NCBI GenBank assembly: GCA_028281045.1
Contig: JANQKP010000006.1
Span: 124,001-188,000, forward strand
Source of the DNA: Candidatus Altimarinota bacterium
GTDB taxonomy: Bacteria > Patescibacteriota > Gracilibacteria > UM-FILTER-43-11
DNA: 64,000 nt
Direction of reading: 5' to 3'
Shown here: piece after piece, positions 27,801 to 38,393 of the stretch
How the letters are laid out: every line of letters starts with the position of its first letter
How positions within the stretch are numbered: position 1 is the stretch's first letter
Position numbers and translations under genes: made by a program
Notes under the pieces: generated by a model
The model's input: the letters and a program-made list of their open reading frames with translations, nothing else
The model's database searches: none
What the model was told of the DNA's origin: nothing

Positions 27801-30800
27801 ATTTACCCCTGCAGATGATCAAGAATTTATTCAGGGAATTTTAAACGATGTCGATAGTACTCCTACGCAGCTGAATGTAGAAATAGAACAAGCGACCGTA
27901 GTGCCAGGACAAACAATTACCATTCGGGTAGAGCCGCTGAACCAAGGTGGTAATGCTATTTTTGGCTTTATCGCAGATCCTCTAGAAGCTTCGCTTTCTA
28001 GAGACATTGGTGTGATTGATGTGCCAACTCAACCTGTATTTACAGGGCAAGCCAGCCTTAAGTTCACCGCCCAAGAAACCGGTGGAACGACGCTAACTCT
28101 AGCCATGGGAGATATTACAGAAACGATAGATATCACCGTAGTAAATGAAATTAGAGCGAAGTTAACATCGACCAAAGCCACTGAAAATGGAGTATTGAAT
28201 TACAAAATAGAAGCAGCCTTTGAAGATGAAAATGGAAATGCCCTAAGAAATATCAATTCAGATCTTCTGATCAAACCAACACGTCTTTCAGACGGGCTTA
28301 TGCTTGCAAATGGAGCTGTAACGGCTAAAAACGGAAAGGCGACCGCAGTGTATTTCCCAAATCCTACGGCACAAACGGTGAACATGATCGCGCAAAATGA
28401 GTTTATTTCTTCAGTGCCACTAACCATAGATCTACCGCCTGCAGAACCATCGCATATTCAAGTGCGTATTCCACAGATATTGCCGCTGGGAGAAAACGTA
28501 GAAGTAGATCTTGAGGTGACGGACATCAATCAAACGATCGCCACTGGCTTCAATGGTTCTGTGAGCCTCAAGCTCACAGAAGCTTCCAAAGAATTTGCGA
28601 GCTTAAACGCCAATGTAATTTCTATCACCAACGGAAAGGGAACCGCGCTTCTCAGCGTAAAAGGGGAAACCGGGTTAATCAATCTTATTGCTGAAGGCGA
28701 TAATCTTACCAACGGACTCGCTACAGCAAGAGTACTTTCACAGCTCACTTCAGAAGAATGGGCAGAAACGCAGCCACAAAATCTATTTGCTTCTATGGCT
28801 GGCTTCCCTGCGGCAGATATCTTTGAAGAAAATCATTTTGCAGGAGCTCATCTATTCTCTGGTAAAACTCAAGCTGTCTTTGGATTTATGTCAGGACCTG
28901 AGGCGCCACCTCTGGTGACCGTAATGCCAAATTACAAAATCTTTACTGGGCAGCCGAATCAGCAAGTGTTCCCAATCCCAGTAGGGAACACGCTATCGTT
29001 CCAAGTTCTAGATAGAACTTCATTCCAAAATGTTATTTCTACCTTTGCCCCTATGGATTTCCAAAGGTTAGAAATTGGAAATGCTGAAACAGACTTTGAA
29101 GAAGGTGTGGCTTACGCCGAAGTAACGGACGATCGTCTTGAACTGGTGCAAGGTTCAGATCGTCTGATCTTTGTGCACAAAGCCTCAGGAGAAGCGATGC
29201 TGACCCTGAAAAACAACGAAATTGTTTTAAATAATATCTTCTACAGCCTGCATTATGAGCAGAATACAGATCTAAACCTGGTAGAGCTCACGGTTACAGA
29301 CGATAACATTCCTGTTGGAAAACTTTATCTGAATTTCACGCCTAGAGATCTACGTGAAAATCAGTTCACGTTCTCTGGCCAATACGAAGTACGCTCAGTG
29401 TTTAGCGGCAACAGCACTGGGGATCCAGAGGGTATTGAACTTTATGATCCTGCCGTAGCGATTCCAGAAGAAGACATTGCAGATAACTATGGATTCGACG
29501 GTGATGATAAATTCATGCTGCGCTTTGGTGGAGGAAGCCATATTGGAGATGCAGTAAGATTTAATCTCCCAGAAAACGCGATTCTTCTTGGAGATCCAAC
29601 CATTAATCTCAAAACCAGAAGTAATTCGAGCCTCGATTACGATTCAACCCTTGGAGAGCAACTCTTTGAAGATCCAGAAGGATCTCAAATTGGAGGACTC
29701 ACCCACTTTGATTTTAATAACGACAGGTTCGAAGACGTAGCTGTGGTGATGGAAGATGGCCGCATTAGACTCTTTGAAGCAGGGCCAACGACCCCAATTT
29801 ACAGAGACCGTGGAGACATCGCCTTTATGGCCGATGGCGCTATAGCCATGGAATCGTTTGATTTCAAAAACGATGGCTATGACGACCTACTTGTGACTAC
29901 CGAAGATGGCCGTATTGCCATACTGGATAACACGAGTGAAGAAATCACCCGCTCAGATATCCAGCTAGATGTTGGAAGACAAGTTTACGGCGTACAAAAA
30001 GCAGACCTTGATCAAGATGGTAACCCAGATCTTCTCATTTTAGATTCTCGTGGAGATCTGATGATTTTCTACAACACAGGTAATGGCTTTAATGAATCGC
30101 CAGATAAGATTCTAGGCAACTACGGATTCAGTTTAAAACAAGGACAAAACCTAAGTGGAGATCTTCAAGTACGTTACCCAGGCATAGATGAACCAACACA
30201 ACCAGGAAATTCTGGTTCAGATCCAATTACAGTACCTTACAGCTCTGGAGATACCGTGCCACTTGGTGGCTTTGGAAGCATTGCAGCGCTAGAAGGACTG
30301 TCTCATGTGCAAAGTCTATATGATCAGACCGATGCTGCCAGGGAAGACCCAGCAAATGCTAACCTTGGTCCAATTCCAAAACTCCCATGGAACGAAGGAG
30401 ATGAAACCCAAACTTACTTTGAATCGATCAACGATTCTGGAAGCTTTTCTGTGAGCAAAACGCTCGATAATAAAGAGCGCCCAGGGGAGCGTAATTTAGA
30501 CTTAGAAGAAACCTTGGTATACACCATCACCATCACCCCTACGGTCAGTAGAAACGGAGTTGTGATTGCCGACACAGTTCCGGATGTGCTCAGCGTAGAT
30601 TCAGAGTCTGTAACGTGTAGTGCTTGTGGCAATAACGAGCCTAAATTTAGCGGCGTGTATCAGTTCTTTGGCCCTATGAACTTGGTGGCAGGCCAAAGAG
30701 TAACACTCACTTATGAAGCGACGGTAAGTAGCACTCCACAAGCGACGTTCTTCACGCAAACAATAAATGAACCTGCGATTGCAGATCCGTACATCGATAT

Positions 30801-33800
30801 CATTGTTTCACCGCCATACAACGATACCGGTGAAGTGTTCCAGCATTACAGCACGGCTCCAAGAGCTTATAGCTTAAAATCGACTAAAACCGCAGAAACT
30901 TCGGATATCGATGCAGCCCTTGAAGAGCATGCGAAATGTCAGGAGGCCCTAGGCAGACTCAATGAAAAAGACGTTTCAGATCCAAGCTTTATGGATGAAG
31001 TGAACACCGCTTGTGGATTAGACGACGCTCTAAATAATCTACTTAGCGGAGATATCACTACAAGTGGCATGCCAGGCATGCTTCATCCAGAAGAAATTCA
31101 ATCTGCTGTAGAAGACGGCAACTTAGCCGCTACCGCAGGGAATTTCTTAGACAAAGTCGCAGGAGCGATCAATAGCTTTGCTTGTATGGGGGGAGGATGT
31201 TTCCCTGTTCCATATAACACAGCGTTCTTAGTGCCAAATGGAATCCCAGGAAATGCTGCCTTCCCACTACTAGCTGCACCTGTAGTTGGACTACCACCAG
31301 TGTGGCCACCAATTCCACCATTCCCACTAGAATCTAGCCCGAGTCAGTTCAGAATGTACCTTTCTCCAACGCTCACAGGTGGCCTTGGAATGGGAATTTG
31401 TTTCGGACCATATTCTGGGCATGTACCAGCGCCACCTCCGGCTGCGCCGCTGCCGTACCCACCACCACTTGGAAACTGTTTTGCGTTTGCTCTGCCTAGT
31501 CCGCTTGGACCAGTTTGTGCGCAAATTGAAAAGACCGTGACAGATCTCATGCAAGGAGCCAATAGCTTCATTAGCGATCCGTTCTCTGGAATCTCTGCGA
31601 TTAACGGGAATGCTGGTATTCCAGCATCACTCCAAACCACAGATCAGCAAGGTTCTGCTGGAGCAGGTGGCCTTGAAGTGAGCCTAGCCATAGACCTAGG
31701 AAATACTCAAAGATTCGATGCACCAACGCAAAGTGTAAGCAATACTCATATCCCAGCCTTCGATAGCCTTGGAGGAGTGATCTCTAGTTGGGTCGATAGA
31801 CAAGTTCTGGAAATCCAAAATAAACTTCTGAAATTACCGAAGTTCTATCTTGAACTTCCAGATATTCAGAACCTGTTTGTCGATGACATAGGCGAAACAA
31901 CAGATCTACTAGAACAACTGCGTGGAACCTTCGGAATAGATGGTAGAACCGGCGTAGGAGAAAGCACCAGAGAAGCTAGGGCTGGAGCGGCAGAACAAGC
32001 TATTGCAACTAGACAGGAGGCTGCTGCTAATAGAGCAGCAACAGAGGAAGGCATTTCAATTACCCCTGGAGCAGACATTACTCGCCTGCGCGCCTTTGAG
32101 CAACAAGCTCAGGCCTATAGCAACAATGTGCTTGAGCAAGTCTACGACTTTGCCAATGCCTTGCCACTCGTGAATATCATTGAGAAAAATATAGATCTCA
32201 GAGTGCCGTGGCTCTCTGCCGCGCAAATTACAGATACTATTCGCGATGGAGAACGCTGGATTCTGCATATGAGACGTGAAGTGGATAAGGTTCAAGATCA
32301 GTGGGCCGCTATTTCATGTCCTAATTCGCCTGCAGCGGAAGAAGCCCTTCGAGAAGAAGTAGCCCAAAACCGTTATGCTAAAGATTATGCAGATCTAACC
32401 AAGGAAGAAAAAGAAGCCACAGATGGAGCTGCCGCCGCAAGACGCCTATCGCTTTGTACTAGTCGGTCTATTGCAGACTCCTTCTTTGCCGACATAGAAC
32501 CAACCATTCAAAGCGTACAGCAAAATATTGACGTGCTTCAGTCTTACCTAGAATTCCCGAGAGAATTCTTAACGTATAAACGGCAAACTGCAGACTATAT
32601 CCGCCAGGTGGGTTGTTACATGGAGGCTATGGCTCAGATGATGAACGGCTGGATGAGCAATATCCAAGAGCAAATCATCACATGGGCAGAGCTTTACTTC
32701 ACGATCATTGAAATCATTAAGAATCTCGAGAAACTCTTCGATCTCTTCGTAGATTTCAATAGCAATTGTGACATTTGTACTAATGAACGCTTCGCGAACT
32801 TTGGATGGTTCTCACTTCTTGGACTCATTCTTCCAGACCTGCCAATTCTAACCTTCCCTAGGTGGCCAGATCTGGTGCTGGATCTATCGGATTTCGATAC
32901 GTCCATAGATATCGAAATTCCGATCATCAGCGTAGTGCCAGAGCCAATAAATCTGCCGACGCTGCCGTTTATTACGCTGCCAGATATACCAACACCAAGC
33001 TTTAATGTGCTATTCACCTTCCCAGCACTTCCAGTGCTTCCACCAATCCCAGAACTTCCTGAGCTTCCGGAGCTGCCAGGTATACCAACGCTTGATCTAC
33101 CAACACTGCCACCACCACCGAAATTACCAGACATTGGTGCAGCGCTCACGCCAATCATCGGGCTCCTAGAGCAAATCTTAAACATGTGGTGTCTGCTCAA
33201 GAAATCTCTTGCACCGATTCCAGAAGGGAATCTGCATGATCAGATTGTGATGCTCACAAATCGTCCAGGCTACTTAACGCCTCTGGATATCTTGAAACCT
33301 CAATTCCCAGACGTTCCAGGATTCGATCTTGGCTTTAACGAGATACGCGTAGAAACTACGATATTCCTAGGGGTACGCATTAAAGTGCTATACGAAGAGC
33401 TTAATAACTTTGCGACCACCTTCAACGAAGGCGCCGGCATTGTGATTAATGCCGCAGATACGGCCAGCAGTATTATCGAAGATAACCTGCAAAAAGTAGC
33501 CGATAAAGCCCAAGCCGAAATCGATGCCATAGAAGCAGCGCTTGAAGATGCTGTGGCTGAACTGGAATCTACGATTCAAGAAGGCGTTCAAGATCAGCTA
33601 GACAGAATCGACGACCGTTTCAGAGATGCTGAAGAAAACTTGCAAGAAGGCCTAGATAATCTATTCGATGGAAGCAGCGATACTCAAACGGAAACCACTG
33701 AAGAAGAACCAGTAGAAGACAATACTCCTGTGATTTACGTAGATACCGATGGTACTCCTGTGACAGAGCAAGACACGCAAAACTTCCTGAAAAATATCTT

Positions 33801-36800
33801 CGAAACGATTACAGATCCTGCGGATAATCTAAACAACTTCCTCAATCCTGAGGAAGCTAGAGACGCGTCAGGCTTCTACGTGAAAGCGCCTCAGGTTCCA
33901 GCGCAATTAAATACACTCATTGCTAGAAATGAAGCCTTAATTAGACAAAATAATCTAGTGGCGCAAAATCTTTCTCCGAAAGATCAGATTCAAGGAGCCT
34001 TCAATGAAATTGTAGATATTCTCGAAGAAGCCGGTAATACGCTAGTAGATTACCGCGTTGTGAAAGAAGACCTAGGGGTTCCAGATTATCACCTACCAAT
34101 TCGTACCACGATGGTGGACAAACTTCACTCTGCTCGTGAAACGCTGTACACCTACAGTGAAACGCTTGAAATGGAGGCACATCGCCTAAAAGATAACAAA
34201 GAAATCATTGCCTTTGCCGATCAGTTGCCAGAGCCAGGACTTGAAACCACTTACGTGGCTAAAGAAGAACTAGAACCAAGATTGCTGTTTACTAGCGCCG
34301 TAAATCCTGCGAAGAAACCATCATCAATACCGTTCTTCGACGGAGTCGATGAAATCATTAGAACACCAGAAGTGAGAGCAGAGCAGGCAGAAAATACACT
34401 GCCAGCTCCAGAAAATAGTATTTGTCGTGGAAGCTGTCTGGTAGATCCTGTAACGAATCAACCAGTGCAATTCTTGCCATACTCAGATCAGCCAAGTTCT
34501 GTACAAACCAGGTTTATACCAACGCTTGTTTCTGGTAAATCAAACGTGGTTTATGTAGATGATACTAATGCCTACCTCAAACGAGATCTAACCGTAGCAG
34601 ACATTGGTGAAAATATTGCACCTAATGTGCCAAATATACTGCTGCCGCTGAATTACTTCCTGCAACGTGGAGGATTCCTGCAACCTGATATGGAAGCAAT
34701 TAACATGCTAGATACGACCCTAACCGAAAACGGAAGCGCTAACTTCACGTGGGCACCAGTAACGAATCCAGATCTATACGGATATGGAATTGAAATAGAA
34801 CGCAGTATTCGCGGATTTGATGCTAGTGCGCAAAACAATAATCACCCAGATGTGCGTATTGTGCTGCTGCCACCAGTAGATGGGCAAACCCCTGAAGTAC
34901 TTGTGGATGGCACCCCAATTCCTTACGGAACGCTCGTGACTTCAGCTTCTGATGCGACGAAATTCCGCATGGAATATGACAATGTGATTACGAATGCGAA
35001 TCAGATTACATTCAGCACCATTACAGGAGCTACGATTACCCTGGATGATGACATGGCTATTGTGTTTGATAAAGAAGCGGGAACGAATTACAGCCTGAAT
35101 CTAGAAAATGGCTTCTATCACATTAGAATGAGCTGGTTCGATCAATTTGGACGCACGGCAACGTACACCCAAAGTGAACTTATTGCTCCGCAAATCTATG
35201 TAGATGCAGATCTTATTGAGCAACCAATTGAAGATATTCTAGTGCCGATTTATAAATCACGTGATATCGCCGCCAGCGAGATTATTACGGATCTCGATGG
35301 CGTCTTTAACTACTATTGGGATCTAAATCAAGATGGTCTCCCAGAGTCGACAGGAGATCTTTATACGCTGCCAGCTCAGAAAGAGCCAAAAGAATTCGAA
35401 GTAGACCTTATTGCTTCGCAAGATATCGAAGATCCTAGCTTCGAGAAGTTCACCAGAACGTTTAAAGTTATTATTTACGTTCCTGAAATTGAGCTCGATG
35501 AAGATGCGCTTAAATCAAGTCAGATCATTCGAGGGAATCTCATTCCAATAGACCCTACTCATGATCTTGAAGGCATTCCATTCAGCATATTCCGTAAGCG
35601 CTTTGGAACGTGGAAGAATATTGGAACCCTTAAAAACTTTAGGGAAAATCCAAGTACACCAAATGTAGCGGATCAAAATGGATTTGAAGAAAGCTACTTC
35701 ACCATTACCCCTACGGGAGACTATGATATACAGAACTTTACCCCAGGAAAACCAAGTTCTGTACTGGTAACGAACCAGCAGGGAATAGATGTGGCTAGAG
35801 TGCATTACCAAACCGGACAAATTGAAATTCTAGTCGACGGCTACGCACTAAGGCCGCTTCCGGCTAGTGAAACCTTGCCGACGCGTATTGCAATTATTGA
35901 AGAGGACAGTGAAGACATTGTGAGCAACGTGTACTACGTGGCCGATGGAAACACGGATGTAACGATACTGGATGAAAAACTTCACGATGGAAATATTGAA
36001 CCTATTGGAGTGACCATTGGAGATCATTCTATTGCAGATCGCCACACGGCGGCGAATATTCCTGGAGATGGACCAAGCTTCCCAGGAGGTGCGGCTGTAT
36101 TTGAAGAAAACAGACAACTCAATGCGGCGCTCATAAGCACCGATGGTGCGGTGCGTATTATGCGCCCTGGCTTCGAGCTTCGCATTAAAAACGAAAACAT
36201 GCTCGAAGAAAATATCATCTTCACGCTAGTAGATGTAAACAGCAGGCCGCTGTATGACATTTTTATTGAATCTAACTTTGAAGCCCTTGAGATTCGCCCA
36301 GATGAGCTTTGGGAAGATAATGAGCCTACCGTGGCGCAGCTAGACGGGCTCATGACCCCTGTGATTGCACAAGCTGAAGAAAATACTGAGCTAGATGGAA
36401 ATCCTTTCCCAGATCTAGATGCTTCGCATCCACAATTCGAGCAAATCCTAAGGCTTTACGATAGACGTATTCTTACCGGTTACGGAGACGGAACCGTAAG
36501 ACCAGATGATCAGATTTCACGTGCCGAATTCGTGAAAGTGGCGCTGGGATCTACGAACTGTTTCGATTGTGAAACCCCAACCACGTCTCAAAGAGAAAGA
36601 TTCACACCAGTGGTGCCATTCCCAGATATTAGACTTCCAGCTTGGTATTACTTCTGTATCTGGATTGCCAAAGAACTTGGCATGGTAACCGGTTATGGAG
36701 ATGGACTCTTTAGAGCCGAGCAGCTGATCACGCGTGCAGAAGCGGTGGCGGTGCTACTGAGACAATCTGAGATTGAACTGCAAGCCATGCCAGAAGACAT

Positions 36801-37623
36801 TTACTTCGATGTTCCAGAGTTTGCTTGGTACAAAGATTACGTACATACCGGAGTAGAAATTGGACTAATCCAAAATCAAACTGGATTCATCTTCCCAGAC
36901 GAAGAAATTACTCGTGGAGAATTCGCCTTTATGGCCAGTTCACTTCTCGACATACGAGAATGTCGTGATGTGGATACCGATCGAGATGGGCTTCCAGACT
37001 CTTGGGAGCAACGTAACGATCTAGACCCACTCCTTACAGGAGACACGCTTGGAGATCCTGATCAAGATGGAATAAACAACCTAGATGAATTCCTAGCTGG
37101 AACCGATCCACAAGTGGCCAATGAACCAGAAAAAGCTCCAGAAGCCGCGGCTTGTCCGTGTAGTGATAATCCAAATCGAAACGACAGCGATGGAGATGGG
37201 GAAATCGATGCTTGTGACCTAGATATCGATAGTGACGGAGTCTCTAATGTGCAATGTATCTTCGATGACGATGGTCTCGTAGACGAAGCTAAGGTGGCAG
37301 ATAGTGCAGACAACTGTGTGTTTGAACCAAATAGCGACCAAAGAGATCAAGACAGCGATGGAAAAGGAGACGCTTGTGAAGAAATTAATCTGTGTCCTGA
37401 AGTGCCAGAAGATAGAGACGGACTTGGAGACAACGATGGATGTCCTGAGGTCGTACACAATGTGGCCATAAATAGCCCAGGGGTTTACGTAAACCGTGGA
37501 CCACTCTGTGATTTCCTAGATTACGAAGCGGATCTAGTGCCTGGCGATGTTATTATGACTGCAATAACAGACACCGAAACACATACCGTGATATTTACTC
37601 AATCTAACGAAGTAAGCTACTAA
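24883..37623 (+). CDS. 4246-aa exported surface protein with Ig-like, FG-GAP-like, SLH and TSP3-like parts
   Basis: A very large exported protein. A basic N-terminus and hydrophobic helix (about 28-50) end in the cleavage-like stretch ARAHAQ. Residues 70-290 have alternating strand/helix blocks (LGLIAVLVDERLI, GVVLVGDIPLP, WHGVIRGS) that loosely recall gingipain-like caspase folds, without an identified catalytic pair. About 990-1290 look like bacterial Ig-like domains. About 1600-1745 are FG-GAP/VCBS-like Ca repeats (F-D-F-N-N-D-R-F-E-D-V, D-L-D-Q-D-G-N-P-D-L). About 1842-1970 resemble DUF11. Proline-rich and coiled-coil segments follow. Three SLH domains lie at about 3839-4025 and thrombospondin-3-like D-x-D-x-D-G-x-x-D repeats with Cys at about 4040-4190. 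SLH domains near the C-terminus suggest cell-wall anchoring with the bulk outside. An extended -10-like sequence overlaps the ATG, so the true start could be different. The next gene overlaps by 1 nt. Confidence 0.82.
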   Translation: MCANSPKGSKTKKQKPKNIPNFKRFTAGMLAAVMLVNQLQFFALESLLYTRAHAQGIPEAQAQENEGDELGLIAVLVDERLIDDSRQYTTDGSTNTLTEHVFAFAQNMQDRVAHSKAMVIPVGANEDPYKIMVVLERLYYEGLDSDLLDRSTFNDDSLKEDDNKLLGVVLVGDIPLPVVSDGAESFPSIYPYTDFYRKSYVYNHDTELFEKNPQAKNENPEIWHGVIRGSKLGTAGRQQIADYFYKNNEYSRGNADYADFQERLLYVNLPAEESRLNVNDYNNYNHSVLYAEEMAYQRYNKDLLKHLMRQIEAEGGQAPLQDSVIDDMADIHTEPIFQKYSSTFAGAFESYLGRLNRTMATTGRWSETEYDSLPSLITMRDEFMRTYLLTKNSELEAEIREAIEAVNQPLKAIDEAFLTVEAAYTARCAQDPRDNNPTCCENAGLGLGVIVDCKNRTASKTHKFETWLAGEKISEMTEADQCGMIRGQQGDEANILENNSKITQCNRVYNPNTAVVPDNKKGDPKREKEYEEYAGCTGNNAFDLVLPEIGVFGPDQCIEDQAVLPLYDPVGCRELDEEIFTTNAQCDPARMVYRHEDDNPKKANDNDNPFNNQNGVNLDVHSHDYKPTLTEVITVMYSNYLSQGLITEPVSTPHERATAVLRILATTGGNFIYSPAAGFEVVVSLGTGFNDLTGVIEHTEPKLETLTAIRGSQITPDTPADAIRYIEFNGASANQVYEYPNLFRIAGETEDEVGANLLTMIQEKDEELNEKLGTNANIIARFFLENPEAIDPIFWNQLTIDQKHEMALRGYLDGSRELPTFTATMPQARPANGYEAMHIQASGNAKGFNYGINAAMAEQATSEDPEAALAAEAIEKTQTEKAEAEEEEQRDDKLFNYKCGDPSGVEIWEWFPAIQCWIQEEIIPLPETFGLNTSCGLPPAFLEEAEAEEEEAPSLSTPVAAGTTFESGGTEPLFTPADDQEFIQGILNDVDSTPTQLNVEIEQATVVPGQTITIRVEPLNQGGNAIFGFIADPLEASLSRDIGVIDVPTQPVFTGQASLKFTAQETGGTTLTLAMGDITETIDITVVNEIRAKLTSTKATENGVLNYKIEAAFEDENGNALRNINSDLLIKPTRLSDGLMLANGAVTAKNGKATAVYFPNPTAQTVNMIAQNEFISSVPLTIDLPPAEPSHIQVRIPQILPLGENVEVDLEVTDINQTIATGFNGSVSLKLTEASKEFASLNANVISITNGKGTALLSVKGETGLINLIAEGDNLTNGLATARVLSQLTSEEWAETQPQNLFASMAGFPAADIFEENHFAGAHLFSGKTQAVFGFMSGPEAPPLVTVMPNYKIFTGQPNQQVFPIPVGNTLSFQVLDRTSFQNVISTFAPMDFQRLEIGNAETDFEEGVAYAEVTDDRLELVQGSDRLIFVHKASGEAMLTLKNNEIVLNNIFYSLHYEQNTDLNLVELTVTDDNIPVGKLYLNFTPRDLRENQFTFSGQYEVRSVFSGNSTGDPEGIELYDPAVAIPEEDIADNYGFDGDDKFMLRFGGGSHIGDAVRFNLPENAILLGDPTINLKTRSNSSLDYDSTLGEQLFEDPEGSQIGGLTHFDFNNDRFEDVAVVMEDGRIRLFEAGPTTPIYRDRGDIAFMADGAIAMESFDFKNDGYDDLLVTTEDGRIAILDNTSEEITRSDIQLDVGRQVYGVQKADLDQDGNPDLLILDSRGDLMIFYNTGNGFNESPDKILGNYGFSLKQGQNLSGDLQVRYPGIDEPTQPGNSGSDPITVPYSSGDTVPLGGFGSIAALEGLSHVQSLYDQTDAAREDPANANLGPIPKLPWNEGDETQTYFESINDSGSFSVSKTLDNKERPGERNLDLEETLVYTITITPTVSRNGVVIADTVPDVLSVDSESVTCSACGNNEPKFSGVYQFFGPMNLVAGQRVTLTYEATVSSTPQATFFTQTINEPAIADPYIDIIVSPPYNDTGEVFQHYSTAPRAYSLKSTKTAETSDIDAALEEHAKCQEALGRLNEKDVSDPSFMDEVNTACGLDDALNNLLSGDITTSGMPGMLHPEEIQSAVEDGNLAATAGNFLDKVAGAINSFACMGGGCFPVPYNTAFLVPNGIPGNAAFPLLAAPVVGLPPVWPPIPPFPLESSPSQFRMYLSPTLTGGLGMGICFGPYSGHVPAPPPAAPLPYPPPLGNCFAFALPSPLGPVCAQIEKTVTDLMQGANSFISDPFSGISAINGNAGIPASLQTTDQQGSAGAGGLEVSLAIDLGNTQRFDAPTQSVSNTHIPAFDSLGGVISSWVDRQVLEIQNKLLKLPKFYLELPDIQNLFVDDIGETTDLLEQLRGTFGIDGRTGVGESTREARAGAAEQAIATRQEAAANRAATEEGISITPGADITRLRAFEQQAQAYSNNVLEQVYDFANALPLVNIIEKNIDLRVPWLSAAQITDTIRDGERWILHMRREVDKVQDQWAAISCPNSPAAEEALREEVAQNRYAKDYADLTKEEKEATDGAAAARRLSLCTSRSIADSFFADIEPTIQSVQQNIDVLQSYLEFPREFLTYKRQTADYIRQVGCYMEAMAQMMNGWMSNIQEQIITWAELYFTIIEIIKNLEKLFDLFVDFNSNCDICTNERFANFGWFSLLGLILPDLPILTFPRWPDLVLDLSDFDTSIDIEIPIISVVPEPINLPTLPFITLPDIPTPSFNVLFTFPALPVLPPIPELPELPELPGIPTLDLPTLPPPPKLPDIGAALTPIIGLLEQILNMWCLLKKSLAPIPEGNLHDQIVMLTNRPGYLTPLDILKPQFPDVPGFDLGFNEIRVETTIFLGVRIKVLYEELNNFATTFNEGAGIVINAADTASSIIEDNLQKVADKAQAEIDAIEAALEDAVAELESTIQEGVQDQLDRIDDRFRDAEENLQEGLDNLFDGSSDTQTETTEEEPVEDNTPVIYVDTDGTPVTEQDTQNFLKNIFETITDPADNLNNFLNPEEARDASGFYVKAPQVPAQLNTLIARNEALIRQNNLVAQNLSPKDQIQGAFNEIVDILEEAGNTLVDYRVVKEDLGVPDYHLPIRTTMVDKLHSARETLYTYSETLEMEAHRLKDNKEIIAFADQLPEPGLETTYVAKEELEPRLLFTSAVNPAKKPSSIPFFDGVDEIIRTPEVRAEQAENTLPAPENSICRGSCLVDPVTNQPVQFLPYSDQPSSVQTRFIPTLVSGKSNVVYVDDTNAYLKRDLTVADIGENIAPNVPNILLPLNYFLQRGGFLQPDMEAINMLDTTLTENGSANFTWAPVTNPDLYGYGIEIERSIRGFDASAQNNNHPDVRIVLLPPVDGQTPEVLVDGTPIPYGTLVTSASDATKFRMEYDNVITNANQITFSTITGATITLDDDMAIVFDKEAGTNYSLNLENGFYHIRMSWFDQFGRTATYTQSELIAPQIYVDADLIEQPIEDILVPIYKSRDIAASEIITDLDGVFNYYWDLNQDGLPESTGDLYTLPAQKEPKEFEVDLIASQDIEDPSFEKFTRTFKVIIYVPEIELDEDALKSSQIIRGNLIPIDPTHDLEGIPFSIFRKRFGTWKNIGTLKNFRENPSTPNVADQNGFEESYFTITPTGDYDIQNFTPGKPSSVLVTNQQGIDVARVHYQTGQIEILVDGYALRPLPASETLPTRIAIIEEDSEDIVSNVYYVADGNTDVTILDEKLHDGNIEPIGVTIGDHSIADRHTAANIPGDGPSFPGGAAVFEENRQLNAALISTDGAVRIMRPGFELRIKNENMLEENIIFTLVDVNSRPLYDIFIESNFEALEIRPDELWEDNEPTVAQLDGLMTPVIAQAEENTELDGNPFPDLDASHPQFEQILRLYDRRILTGYGDGTVRPDDQISRAEFVKVALGSTNCFDCETPTTSQRERFTPVVPFPDIRLPAWYYFCIWIAKELGMVTGYGDGLFRAEQLITRAEAVAVLLRQSEIELQAMPEDIYFDVPEFAWYKDYVHTGVEIGLIQNQTGFIFPDEEITRGEFAFMASSLLDIRECRDVDTDRDGLPDSWEQRNDLDPLLTGDTLGDPDQDGINNLDEFLAGTDPQVANEPEKAPEAAACPCSDNPNRNDSDGDGEIDACDLDIDSDGVSNVQCIFDDDGLVDEAKVADSADNCVFEPNSDQRDQDSDGKGDACEEINLCPEVPEDRDGLGDNDGCPEVVHNVAINSPGVYVNRGPLCDFLDYEADLVPGDVIMTAITDTETHTVIFTQSNEVSY

Positions 37624-38393
37624 TGAAAAAATCTATTTTTCTCATCATAGGAGTGACCATGTTAAGCCTAGTAGGCTTACATAAAACCACCTATTCGCAA
37701 ATTGATTTAACGTACACAGAGCCCGCGTCTTGTAAGCAGGCTAGAACCAACGCCTTTGATGTACTTGAAGGCGCTTGGGAAGAGCAGTTGCAGACCATTG
37801 TAGATCAGCCAACTCCAACATCTAATCTGGTAGATGATGCCTTTGAAAGCTTCCGTACTTACCGTTGTTGGTTAGAGTACTCGTGCCGCGCTGTACTTTA
37901 CAGTTCTAGTGGAGATCCTAAGCTGGCGCTCAATGGTCTAACTAAAGACCATTTAGGTCGCATACCAGGCTGCGTAGCCCCAGAAAAAGCCGGATTACCA
38001 AGCGATTGGAGCAAAGTGCTAGATGCTATGGCGAGCCCGTTTAATGATGGCACCGTTTATAACCCACCAAAGAATAAATTCGCCTTTGTGCCACAGTGTG
38101 TACAGCCAGATTTAAACGCGGCTGAAGCTGAATACAATTCGTGTCTTACAGAAATGAATGCACGTATTACTTGTGAAGATCCAAATGATTGTGCTGAAGA
38201 ATCTGTAGCAATACTTAAGATGCAAAAGCTGCTTACCAAAACGGCGGCTAGTAAAAAAAGCCGCGCCGTAGAAGAAAAACTAGTGGGCATTGTAAACCGC
38301 ATGCTCACTATGGAGAGTCGTGTGAACTATTTAAAACAATTTATTTCTACACTTGATGATGAACTCGAGTGTACCAGCCAGCAATGTACTTAA
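37623..38393 (+). CDS. Exported Cys-rich protein, operon partner 1
   Basis: 256 aa starting at the ATG that overlaps the stop of the giant gene (TAATG). A signal peptide (about 1-25, ending TYSQ) is followed by a mature part with about ten Cys, several in pairs (C-W-L-E-Y-S-C; C-E-D-P-N-D-C), suggesting disulfides and therefore an extracytoplasmic location. The C-terminal third is helical, with Lys/Glu-rich heptad-like stretches. I do not recognise the family. Strict coupling to the giant protein argues that it works with it, as an assembly factor, chaperone or subunit. Confidence 0.7.
   Translation: MKKSIFLIIGVTMLSLVGLHKTTYSQIDLTYTEPASCKQARTNAFDVLEGAWEEQLQTIVDQPTPTSNLVDDAFESFRTYRCWLEYSCRAVLYSSSGDPKLALNGLTKDHLGRIPGCVAPEKAGLPSDWSKVLDAMASPFNDGTVYNPPKNKFAFVPQCVQPDLNAAEAEYNSCLTEMNARITCEDPNDCAEESVAILKMQKLLTKTAASKKSRAVEEKLVGIVNRMLTMESRVNYLKQFISTLDDELECTSQQCT

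Noticed and set aside
32694-33200. Gly/Ser-rich minus-strand frame inside the giant gene
   Set aside because: It mirrors the proline-rich coding region and has no promoter or homology pattern.
24883-37623. Possible reassignment of UGA (Gly or Trp), as in some related lineages
   Set aside because: A 12.7-kb frame and other very long genes contain no in-frame TGA, and murE and the cassette gene use TGA as a stop.
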